A stretch of 64,000 nt of DNA from Ampelocalamus luodianensis. Lineage: Eukaryota > Streptophyta > Magnoliopsida > Poales > Poaceae. Positions within the stretch are counted from its first letter, which is position 1; every line of letters starts with the position of its first letter. Below the pieces are notes generated by a model. That model was not told the origin of the DNA. It made no database searches and saw nothing but the letters and a program-made list of their open reading frames with translations. The position numbers were made by a program, and so were the translations under genes. Below are positions 1 to 9,529 of this stretch, one piece after another. The stretch spans positions 16,329,488 to 16,393,487 of the forward strand of contig CM070625.1 in assembly GCA_036346255.1 (NCBI GenBank). The letters are read 5' to 3'.

Positions 1-1640
1 TTCTAGAGGCACTGAAGTCAATCTTGAAAAAAATCCATGCCATTGAATTTCTCTGACCACCTTCAACTGTGAAGGAGACTCATGGTTTAACTTGTCGAAT
101 GGCAATGCTTAGTTGCTTTATTTCTCGATCAGGTGAACATGGATTACCTTTTATTAAGTTAATTAAAAAACACAACTTATTTCATTGGTCCGATGTGGCA
201 AACAAAGCCTTTGAATAATATTAATATTTATTTAGCAAGCCCACCATATTAGTATCATCGTACCAAGGAGAATTTTTATTGGTATATTTGGCTGCTACAA
301 CTAACGTAGTCAGTGTATACTAATCGCAGAATGAGATTAGATCCAACGACCTATTTACAATTTAAGTGAAGTACTACATGGACCAAAGGAGCGCTACCCT
401 CGAGACCAAAAGTTACTTTATCCCTATTAATGGCTTCCCGTAAGCTACGACATTACTTTCAACCGCATAAGATTACAATATCATCGTCCTTTGCCTTGAG
501 AAGTGTCCTACAGAATCAAGAGTCAACTGGTTGTATTGCTAAGTGGGAAGTAGAACTTGGATAATTTGATATCAACTTTATTGTCCAAACAACAATTAAG
601 TATTAGGCTTTGGCAGGTTTTATCGCTGAATTGACTAATTCTAAACCACATCAACAGATTGAGCCTAGATAAGATGACCAGTGGGCACCATAAAGGCTCA
701 GGGTTGGCATAGTATTGGTCACGCCACAAGGTGACCAGTTACAGTACGTAATCCAACTACAATTCCCAACTAAAAATAATATGGCAGAGTACGAAAATCT
801 TCTAACTGAGCTCCAAGCAACTAAATTTCTCGGTGTCCATCGACTTCTAGCAGTGGGCGATTCGCTATTAGTTGTAAACCAGGTTAGCAAGAAATTTCAA
901 TGTTCTAATGAGATAATAGCTCACTACTTGGATGAAGTGAGGAAATTGAAAAAAAAATACTTATGTAGTTTCAAAGTCCAATACATTCTGCGAAAGGACA
1001 ATACTTTAGCGGGCCAATTATCAAAACTAGGCTCCTCACGATCACCTGTTCTAAATCCTCTTCATGTAGATCTACAGATGTATTGCTGACCACTTCAGAT
1101 GTTGCCATTCTCAAGCATGACGCAGATTGTATCCAACCATTAAAAACCTATCTAGCACATCGGACAATGCACGAGGATGCATGTGACAAAGACATATTAA
1201 TTCGAAAGACAAAATTGTACGAACTAGTCGACAATGACCTATACTAAAAAAGGAACACATGGTGTTCTAATGCGATGTATTTATCAGGAGAATGGTAAAC
1301 ATTACTTCTTGAACTTCGTGGGGTCTTACACAAAGCACATGCTTCACATTGAACGTTGGTCGAAAAACTTTCCGGCATGTTTTTTATTGGCCCACTGCAC
1401 TACAAGACGCAATGCATCTTGTAAAGACTTGTGATCAATGTGAATTTCATGCTCGACAAGTACACCAACCTGTAAATCAATTGCAAACAATTCCATTGTC
1501 ATGGCCATTTTCGACATGGGGAATTGACTTAGTTGGACAAGTATACCAACCTACAAACCATGATTGCCGTGTCAATCCTATTTGTTCTTACAATTGTTTT
1601 TGCTTTTCCAATAGTTTAAAGACAGAAAAATTTGGATAAT
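1..1640 (+). pseudogene. Ty3/gypsy (Tat-type) pol remnant: RT end, RNase H, integrase start
   Basis: Broken polyprotein of an LTR retrotransposon. From about 82 the translation matches the end of reverse transcriptase (FISRSGEHGLPF, then HWSDVANKAFE). At 360-620 the RT/RNase H connection follows (SEVLHGPKERYP, SRKLRHYFQPHK, IAKWEVELG). At 715-1089 an open stretch covers RNase H, with the glutamate of NNMAEYENLL and the aspartate of AVGDSLLVVNQV. The first catalytic aspartate (DGS) is missing near 660-700. At 1349-1639 the integrase zinc-finger half (TCDQCEFHARQ) and the first core aspartate (WGIDLVG) are visible, after which the sequence stops matching. Many stops and frameshifts separate the pieces, so it is dead. 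The element enters from the left window edge. Gag, protease and the RT catalytic core are outside the window. Confidence 0.85.
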
Positions 1641-1689
1641 AATAAGAAATATGCACAAAATATAATATAAGAATGAAGTTTTACCTTAT

Positions 1690-2710
1690 GTTTCTTCCTT
1701 ATATTTCTGAAGAAGTGTGTCATGGTCCAACGTAAGCTTTTCGTAGACCACTTGATGCTCCTTCAAGTCATCCAAAAGTTTCAACTTGAGTTGTTCAAGG
1801 CGCTTGTGCTCGAGTAGTAGTTTCCTTGATAATCTCTTTTTTTTTTTTCTTTAAGGCTTCTTTTCTTGAGAACAAGCTGGAATTTGAAATCCTTGGCAAC
1901 ATTGTTGGTGAAAACTAACTTATTGTCATGCTCTTGGATGAGCTGACCAGCAAAGTGTTTTTGTTGCTTAAGTTGACTGAAATAGCAATGTTAAAATCAC
2001 CAGAATTACTCAAGTAATTACAACAAAAGTTTGTCCAACTTACTCTTTCAGTCTTGCAATTTCTACATCTTTAGATATATCCTTTATGGTCACATTTCCC
2101 ATGAAAGCCTAGGAAAGACCAAGCATTTAGGTTGTTTCCTATAAATATGATAGCAAAAAGTCATAATTTTGCTATCTAATTATGGACCAAAAGGCTTTAA
2201 GTAAAGTGATTTTTATCTTGTCATTCAAGTCTTTAATCTGATCCTCCAATGCACTATATCCATATTCATCGGGTATAGTAGGCTGATCGACCCTTGCTTC
2301 TGAAGAGCTCATCGGAGCACCTCTTGGTTCAAATAATGGCCTCCATACCACCACAACACCAGGTATAGAAGTAAGCGTAGAAGAAGGAATAATTTCCTAT
2401 TCAAAGACCAAGATAAGAAATTAAAAATGAAGGCAACATCTCAGTCATGACACATTGAAAAAGTAATGACTATTTACTTGTTAAGTGGACTAAATAGTTG
2501 TGTCCTGACCAACATCCTGGTCGGAAACAACTTCAATCCTTTCTTCAATTGTATGCAAAACTTCAGTGGTTGGAGATTGTTCGACAGCCATCTCAATTTG
2601 CCTTATCTCCTGTGTCTATTGGTGAGATTTCTTCGGATACCACTATATAACTATCATAGAGCTAGCAGTTAATGCCACTAAAGACGCCTTTTGTCTTCTC
2701 ACACGTTTCT
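1690..2710 (-). pseudogene. Antisense reading frame of the left Tat remnant, coiled-coil part
   Basis: Read on -, this stretch has several short exon-like blocks: an acidic block (TTEVLHTIEERIEVVSDQD) near 2500-2600, a block at 2172-2354 (SALEDQIKDLNDKIKI), one near 2060-2110 ending in RLKE just before a GTAAG donor, and a charged helical block at 1690-2000 (HKRLEQLKLKLLDDLKEHQ). Order and coiled-coil character resemble the antisense genes of elements 1 and 3 in this window, which sit in the same place relative to pol. Function is unknown. It is clearly degraded, and the N-terminal domain seen in the other two copies is not recognisable here. Assignment rests on position and style, not on strong sequence identity. 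Confidence 0.5.
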
Positions 2711-3396
2711 TCATTGAGTCCTAAACCGTTGCGTCTCTTAGTCAACTATCGTAAGTTGACAGATACGCCAACAACTCCTTTCACGTTAGTTATGTGGGAA
2801 ACTGTCAAATCCTCCTACTAGTTTTGCTGGTCGGGGATGACCCAAACGGTATGACTTGTCGTGTAGTGTCCACGACTGGTCGTCTCATGATTCAAACTGG
2901 TCTACGACCAGTTTCACCATAATAAAAGAGATTAGATTCCTTTTCAATCGTGGCCGTAGGTATGTAACCGTAAGCTTCCATAGAAACTTTGACTTTGACC
3001 GAAAAATATTGACATGGTTAACAATCCTCATTAAGTAGGAAGGGAAGGGTTTCAAAGTCATTTTGAAGTGTTTCTATCTCCCAAACAACAAATAATAATA
3101 TTATTATTGCATTCGTGTGCCACAGCAAACAACCACAAAATTGTATTGTCTTTTTGCCAAATACGCGAAATTTAGGTGTTGTACTGCCAATGGCACAAAA
3201 TTGTGATGTCATTTAGCCAATTTTGCCTTTTTTTTTACAACAATCTTCTTGCATTAATTTGATCGACTACGTTGCAATAATCAAGCCTAGCGCAACAAAA
3301 AAAGCCTAGTAGGCAATTAATCTTAGATCCAGTTGTCAATTCAACACATTACATGTAGATATTACTTGACATTAATCCACAAAGGTGAATCCAGTA
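2711..3396. other. No gene; possible LTR relic of the left Tat remnant
   Basis: No supported reading frame. The stretch carries several CTGGTCG / CGACCAG motifs and a short palindrome (AAACTGGT-CTACG-ACCAGTTT, 2894-2914). Similar CTGGTCG motifs occur in the LTR of element 1 (49201-49894). Given its place after the antisense frame it could be a worn 3' LTR, but no TG...CA boundary can be fixed. From 3060 to 3396 it is AT-rich with nothing recognisable. Confidence 0.3.
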
Positions 3397-3399
3397 GAT

Positions 3400-3637
3400 T
3401 GGGATCCTCTGCATGGAAGGATTCAATATAGAGGATCTACAGTGCATGGGCATTAGAAGTGATCTCCACTATCCGATAAAAAATCGAAGGATGATAACAA
3501 TTGCTACAATGTTCGCTACAATACTTTTCTGCTGTTGTTGCAAATGTTTTGCTACAGTCCTCGTCATAGCACTATTCATCCTCTCATGAAGTACTGTTCA
3601 CACAGTGAACCCCTGCAGTAATGCAGATGATCCGGAT
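3400..3637. mobile_element. MITE-like element with short terminal inverted repeats
   Basis: The left end reads GGATCCTCTGCATG and the right end, reversed, reads GGATCATCTGCATTA. That gives a short inverted repeat around a 240-bp AT-rich body with no coding capacity. The body has several GCTACA/TGTTCACA-type words. A related end (AGAGTAGAGGATCCGGATC) appears at about 3976-3994, so a second copy or a larger composite may extend to about 3995. No target-site duplication was found, and the exact ends are uncertain. Confidence 0.4.
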
Positions 3638-3783
3638 TCGAATGCTATTCTACTTCCTCCTAAGTTCTTGCCTAGCGTATACTTGTGAAAAAAGTAATAG
3701 TGAAAGCAAGTTCGTACAAAGTTCCTTGAGCATATCTCAATATCTCATAGTGGCAATCTCCCTTGTGGGAACAGGAAACGGAA

Positions 3784-3813
3784 CCTCTGCATTAGCACAG
3801 GCTAATGCAGAGG
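3784..3813. repeat. Perfect 13-bp inverted repeat with 4-base loop
   Basis: CCTCTGCATTAGC, then ACAG, then the exact reverse complement GCTAATGCAGAGG. The arm contains the CTCTGCAT word of the neighbouring MITE-like ends, so this may be two element ends joined head to head. From 3838 to 3995 two copies of GGGCATTGTCTCCA follow in direct orientation. Confidence 0.8.
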
Positions 3814-4250
3814 TGGACAGTGATATACATTAGGGCATTGTCTCCAGTGTACGATCCAAAATGAATGGTCTAGATTTAGTGCTACAGTACCAAAGGGCAT
3901 TGTCTCCACCACACTACTGCATATTACTATTCACACTGACTCAAAACACTGTTCACACTATATTCTCTGCATCAAGAGTAGAGGATCCGGATCAACGAAA
4001 CGGGGATGGCCCCTGATTCACTGGCCAGGTGCGGATGGGATCATCCTCCCCAGTGTAGCAAGAAACTGGGCAAACAATACATCATGGAACACGAGGACGC
4101 GCTATGGTGTGGTACTCGTTGGAGCGGAGTTTTTGACTTAAATGGCACTGTTGGCGCCAGTATTAACAAAACTGGTCGTTCGTGCTCTATATTACCAAAA
4201 ATGACGCCACGGACTTGTCGACGGCCGACACATATCCACAATCACCCATG

Positions 4251-4460
4251 CACCAGACACGCCCTGTGTCTCGCATGCTCGCTAGCTGGCCCTGTCCGCT
4301 TGCTAGTGCCCCGGATGCACTGTGTCCGGTCTCCCGTAGACCGAACGAGCTAGCTGTCATGTGCCCGAGCGCCTTGTCCACTCGCAAGTGCACCAGATGT
4401 GGCCTGTGTGACACGCGCTCGCTAGTTGGCCATGTCTGCTCGCTAGTGCCCCGGATGCAC
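4251..4460 (+). repeat. Direct duplication of about 70 bp, 140-bp period
   Basis: 4251-4320 and 4391-4460 are diverged direct copies. Both start with CACCAGA and end with GCTAGTGCCCCGGATGCAC. They lie in a GC-rich stretch upstream of the PMD pseudogene, possibly its promoter or 5' region. No gene is supported between 4000 and 4790. Confidence 0.7.
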
Positions 4461-4789
4461 CAGCCCTCTCTCCCGTCTTGTCCTAGTCATGGCCAACCAT
4501 CGCTTCGCATGCAAGCTGCATGTGGGAGGTAATATGATTCCTCCTGTCGCTTTGCGATCGACCGTGAGATGCGTTCGGCGGCTATAAATTTGCAGTGGAG
4601 TGCGAGACGCTTCGCTCGCTATCTCATTCTTAGTCGCTCTTTCCTCTCCAAGAAGTCTCATTGTTGACCGGTCTCCGAATCAAGGGTGATCCACTTGTTC
4701 TTAGTCGTCTGTCGGCGGACTAGAAGGCCTGGTTGGGGCATCAGTTTGGCATACGTGTTTTGGACAGCGCCCGTGGTGTCCCTCGGACC

Positions 4790-6855
4790 TGGCTGAGGAA
4801 TTTCAGTCAATGCCTACTGGATGCACCTGAAAAGGTTGTTAGAACACACCTCGTTGCTTACGTTCTCCATCTCTTCGGTTGGGCCCTGTTTCCCACCACA
4901 CAAGGTGATTGAGTGTACCCCTGCTTCGTCCGCATCACTGAGTCCTTGGCTGACGTGGAGGCTGCGGCGATGCCTCAGTATAGTTGGGGATCAACCATCC
5001 CTTGCGCCATATACAGGTGGTTGTGTGACGCTTCGCGGTGTGAAACCTGTCCTTACCGTCTGTTACATGCTCATGCAGCTGTAGAGTTGGGGGCACTTCT
5101 GTTGGGTGGCCCTTTTTCGAGAGAGCAATACACCCGTACCCCGAGTTGCACGACTCAATCAACGACTCACTATGGGCTCCCGATGGACTATCGACCAGTT
5201 ACACTGGGCCAAGGACAATCCGACGAGGTGCTACTCGTTGTTCCACAACGAGTTCGAGTTGTTCCACGACAACGACATCATATGGGCTCTATAGAGCCTA
5301 GATTTAGTGAACACAGTAGGGCCGCATGGACTATCCGTGCAACTCAAGCAGGATGTTGAATTATGAACGATGACTTGCCACCTGGTGTTTACCTATATGG
5401 TGGAGTCTTACATGCCGCAGCGTGTAAAACAACAGTTTGATTTGTACCAGCTTGTACCCCCTCCTGACTGTAGGATCCTGTAGCGAGCCGTCCACTTATG
5501 AGTCCAACTCCATTCGAGTAGTGTTTGCATATCATACCCATATTCCCTGTTCTGACACGAATCATTCTCAAATGCAGGCAATTGAGGGTGGGTCGACATG
5601 CTCAGGACTGGCAAGCAATCCAGCATGAGTGGGTTACGGCTTGGACGGAGACGACGCATGTCCAAGTCATATACGAGCAGAGACCATACGACATACAGAC
5701 ATACCGCTAGTACATGGTGTGGTACGTACCACAGTCACGCACCAGACTGACCCGTCCTCCACTAGAGCGTCCAGACCAAGTGACACACCAGGAGAGGCTC
5801 CGTAACTCGTTCGATTGACATAGCATCGAGCGGCGTGACGACCACGTGAAAAGACTGACAATCTTCGCACGTTTCATCGTTGATATTTGCACTGTTTGTT
5901 GCTGAACATGTGTTGTCTGTCATTTCAGTTCGAGTGACTGCAGCAGATCGCAAGCGCATCCGAGACCGCCATCTGCACCCCAGAGCACACCATACCCAGG
6001 CTTCTAAGCACTTTCAAGGACATCTTTGTGGAGTCGAAGAATTTAATCAAGAACATGAGGTGTGGTCGTTCGAGAAACAACGCCCTACACACCATGCACC
6101 GAGTGGGTCGACCGTGCTCACCTGCTATGTTGGTATGGCCTAGTCAAACCGGTAGGCATCCTAGCACTCCCGAGTCAGCCATCTGCGCTGCAGATCTGTG
6201 GGGAGGTAAGTTATGTATAAATTTATGTTCTATTTTTATTACGCCTTAGGTTGTGCTAAGATCATGTGATCCTGTAGCCACGCATACGTCGAGATGCATC
6301 TTTTCTGCCGTCCGCACCCCGTACTTAGACTGGTGCTACCCCTCAGTCATCCGCACTGCACATTAGGGAGGTACGAGATGTTCAGTTTATGTCCCAAATT
6401 TTTATTTGGCCTAACATCATTCCATCATGCAGCCTTCAATTGAGCATGGGGGTGATGGCCATCCATCAACCGATGAGGAGACACCCATCTCAACTAATGC
6501 CAGGGAGCAGTACATGGCGTTAGGGTTTGGACCGTGGCACCCAGGGAACCCACCCCTATCATACGTTGGCTAGTACGAAGTACTGTAAGAAGGGCAGAGC
6601 TCATCCGAGGTCGCTGGCACATCGCACGGTCAAGCCCAGAGCTCATCCACATGAAGGGACTTATTGACATCGTACCTGGCTCGGTTGGACAACATTGACA
6701 TTGGATGGACTCAGCTGGACCAGAGTTAGCTTACTGGTGCACCTCCCCCCACTCAACGGTCTTCGTACCTCCTCCAAACCGATACGCGCTCTCCGAACCG
6801 ATTAATGTATCAAACTGGGATGCGTACGCGAGCAGATAGTGACTCAAATGAGTGA
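4790..6855 (+). pseudogene. Plant mobile domain (MAIN-like) gene, broken
   Basis: PMD proteins are a plant family that includes Arabidopsis MAIN and MAIL1 and is also carried by MULE and Ty3 elements. Translated pieces follow the family order: VVRTHLVAYVLHLFGWALFP (about 4838-4897), YSWGSTIPCAIYRWLCDAS (about 4979-5035), YMLMQL then SWGHF (about 5065-5095), SRWTIDQLHW (about 5180), MPQRVKQQFDLYQLVPPP (about 5410-5463), DWQAIQHEWVTAW (about 5605-5645) and MVWYVPQSRTRLTRPP (about 5713-5760). Frames change between pieces and in-frame stops occur. Downstream, GT-AG-like junctions remain (acceptor before 5929, donor near 6206, donor near 6370 with acceptor near 6430). The tail (ARLDNIDIGWTQLDQ, NRLMYQTGMRTRADSDSNE) ends at a TGA at 6853-6855. 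It lies tail-to-tail with the MULE transposase at 9530-12090. Its biochemical activity is unknown even for intact relatives. Confidence 0.75.
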
Positions 6856-7234
6856 GCCATATTGTATCCCATGTCTAATTGCACTGCATAGATGTTATGT
6901 GATTTTGTTGCACTATATTTGTATGTTATGTAAGAATTGTCCGAGTTCATCGGTTGCGGATTCACATGAAATCAGAAAACTCGAGTCGACATTTCAAGTG
7001 GAGTTGCAATCTAAAATTTCATAAAAAAATTGACAAAATTTTGCAATTCACATTGTGATTTGCGAATTACATGCCACACGTGGTTTTGTTACATGCATTA
7101 CAAGTGGCAGCATGCACGACTGAACAAACCGAAAAACACCTAAAATAGACGCTCAACTTTTTTGGAATCGGGAAAAAAGGGGATCAAAACTAGTCTTCGT
7201 AGTACAATAGCCCCTTCCCCTTGTGTCAGGACTA
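6856..7234. other. No gene; AT-rich 3' flank of the PMD pseudogene
   Basis: No supported reading frame, RNA gene or repeat. The last bases (7211-7234) match the start of a tandem unit that resumes at 8385, because a hAT element has been inserted between them. Confidence 0.5.
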
Positions 7235-7242
7235 CCCATGGT
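7235..7242. repeat. Target-site duplication, left copy, of the hAT element
   Basis: CCCATGGT directly precedes the TAGGGGTGG terminus. Its partner CCCACGGT is at 8385-8392. The host sequence before insertion can be compared with the duplicated unit near 8577-8597 (GGGCTACCCACG). Confidence 0.75.
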
Positions 7243-8384
7243 TAGGGGTGGAAACGAGCCGAGCCGAGCCGGCTCGAGCCAGGCTCATTTGGGCTCGGGC
7301 GAACAGTGAGCTCGGCTCGGCTCGTGCTAAAGCTCGAGCGGGCTCGAACGGGCTCGCGAGCCAATCGTCGTCGAACACGCTATGCTCGGTGGCCATGGCG
7401 CGGCACTTCGAGTAGAGCATGAGGAGGGAGTTGGAGACGATGGCGTCGGTGGAGAGGAGGTCGGTGCGGACTGTGGAGGATGCGGCGGTGGAGTGCCCTG
7501 CCGGCGCGAGGTCGCCCGCGTGGGGACAACATCTCGACGATTGCTGGCACCGGATCAGACCACGACAAGGACGGGTATGAAGTCTCGACGACCGCCGGTA
7601 TTGGATCCACCAATGGGAAGTACGGGGATGGTGTCCTCGACAACCGTCGGGCTGCATTTAGCCGCGGGAGGACAGTGATGGCTTCCTCCACCGCGTCGCG
7701 AGGAGGCCGTCCTCAACGAGTCAACGATCGTCGCCACCGGATCCGACTGCGCCATGTGGAGATCGGGGAGGCAGAGGCGGGAGGTGGAGCTGGGCGAGGG
7801 GGAGGCGACGGGGGGGTGAAGGAGGTGGAGGCAGTAGGTGGAGGTTTGGAGGAGGGGAGGTGGCGGACGGTGGGTGGAGGTCTGGAGGGGGAGACGACAG
7901 GTGGAGGATGGGAGGAGGCGGGTGGAGATCAGGAGGAGGTCAGGAGGAGGAGGAGGAGGCGGCGGGGGGAGCTGGGAGGTGGGAGTGGCGGGTGATGGGG
8001 GAAGCGGAGGCGGCGGGTGATGGGGAGAGGCAGCGGGTGGAGATTGGGGTGGCTCCAGGTGGAGATGAGATGGGGAGGGGAGGGGGAGGCAGCGGTTGGA
8101 GGTGGGGGAGGCGGCGAGGGGGGATGGCGGACGGGGACTCGGGGAGGCGGCGGGTAGGACAGGAGGCCATGGGGAATTAGTGGGATTTCGGGAGGCGGCG
8201 AAGCGAAGGAATGGAAGTGAAGTAGAGCTAAGGGATAACAGGCGGTTGGGAACGAGCGGCTCGCTAGCCGGCTCGAGCTCGGCTTGAAAGTTTGCGAGCC
8301 AAAAGTTGGGTTTGGCTCGGCTCAAAAATTCACGAGCTCGAGCCCGTGCAAGCTCACGAGCCTCAAGCTATTTGTCCAGCCCTA
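7243..8384. mobile_element. Non-autonomous hAT-type element, 1142 bp
   Basis: The left end begins TAGGGGTGGAAA and the right end, reversed, begins TAGGGCTGGACAAA. The flanking 8-bp duplications are CCCATGGT (7235-7242) and CCCACGGT (8385-8392), differing at one base. That length is the hAT signature. Both sub-terminal regions are packed with GGCTCG/CGAGCC words (7255-7360 and 8250-8365). The interior (7390-8230) is a GA/GGTGG-rich strand with long open frames in several phases (for example 7555-8325 on -), caused by composition; no transposase similarity is seen. It interrupts one unit of the tandem duplication at 8385-8780. Confidence 0.8.
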
Positions 8385-8780
8385 CCCACGGTGGCACCAA
8401 GTGTCGAAGTCATCCATGTCCTGCGATTTCATGATGTAAGTAGACCGTACGACCAAATACATAAACAGGATACAAATTGTACATAACTCACCTCTTTGCT
8501 ATGGAGTGCACCTAGGCAGACTGGAAACGCTACGACGGTCGCTGGTCTCAGTCGCAAGAGCCTTCCCGTTGTCTCAGGGCTACCCACGTCGGTGGCGAAT
8601 GTCGAAGTCCTCTATGTTCTGCGAGACGGGCTGGGCGATTGCATGATGTTAGAAGGATGAAAGGCCAAATACATAATCGGGATGCAAATTGTACATAACT
8701 CACCTCATTGATATAGAGTGCACCCGGGCGATGGGAGAAGCTACAACGGCTGCTAGTCTCAGTAGTAGGAGTCTTCCCCT
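8385..8780 (-). repeat. Tandem duplication of an exon and its splice donor
   Basis: The segment 8385-8567 (plus 7211-7234 left of the hAT element) and the segment 8568-8780 are diverged direct copies of about 200 bp. Shared words include TGTCGAAGTC, GCAAATTGTACATAACTCACCTC-like text and TCTTCCC ends. Read on -, each copy carries GAG followed by GTGAGTTATGTACAATTTG, a strong 5' splice site, so an exon with its donor has been duplicated in tandem. Confidence 0.7.
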
Positions 8781-9060
8781 TGTTTGTCGCGCGCTGTGCC
8801 CGATCGTACTCAGCTTCTTTTTTGGGGGTCCTCCACCACCACCCAGTTGTCCTTGGCTCCCTCGGTGCCTTTTCAATAGGATTCAGTACGTAGGGTTTCC
8901 ATCGCTGGAAGGTCTCAACTCGCATCGTGTAGTTCAACATGTACTTCCACTCGATGAACACCCTATTGTATATCTTTGGGCCGTCGATCTATTGGAAGAA
9001 GTTGCACCGTATCTCAGGCTGCCATTACACGCGGATGAAGTTAAAAATTTGTGGAATTCA
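8700..9060 (-). pseudogene. Unrecognised reading frame accompanying the MULE
   Basis: On - the best frame runs from QPEIRCNFFQ through YNRVFIEWKYMLNYTMRV, VETFQRWKPYVLNPIEKAP and WWWRTPKKEAEYDRAQRA to a spliced end at 8718-8720 (GAG before GTGAGTT). It has two stops near 8990-9030. I do not recognise the family. Codon-like conservation, a proper splice donor and its position downstream of the transposase on the same strand suggest either a second gene of the same MULE or a captured host exon. It is not intact. The overlapping frame at 8934-9437 looks like a shadow. Confidence 0.4.
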
Positions 9061-9529
9061 ATGTAGGGGGTGAAAAATCGATGTGTGCATATGATTCTCT
9101 TACAAGAGTGTTCCCGCACGTATAGTACGCCTAGGCGATGGTGGCTGGGTGCGTTGACTAAATGATCTTTGCTGGCTATTTGTACACACATTGCGGGTGT
9201 GGAAACTCTGGTGGTACTGGCGCATCCTTCATTGAAAAATCTGGTAGGGTTTATCCCTCTTCGTAAGCCACTTGTACTTCTGCAATATCTTCGTATAAAC
9301 GTTCGCCGACGAGTCTGACATATTCTAGGCCGATTTAATGTTTTGCTGTTACACACAAAACAAGGGCGAGTTAGTTTGGAACAAATATAATGTCGAGATA
9401 CGTGTGTTAAGAAGGAATGACGTAAAGATATGCACAAATTTGAGCAGACAACCTATTTACATGACATGACGGTCCCCGTACAGGAGGACAATACAATAAA
9501 TTATGATACTGAATGACGACTAGACGAGC

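Noticed and set aside
4006..4661. Short frames in the direct repeat upstream of the PMD relic
   Set aside because: Open on both strands over the repeat, no domain, and not linked in frame to the PMD segments.
7555..8325. A 256-codon proline/serine-rich open frame on -
   Set aside because: It lies wholly inside the hAT element, opens in several phases at once because of GA/GGTGG composition, and has no domain.
8934..9437. A 167-codon frame on -
   Set aside because: It overlaps, in a different phase, the frame with conserved-looking segments and is cysteine/arginine-rich without a domain.
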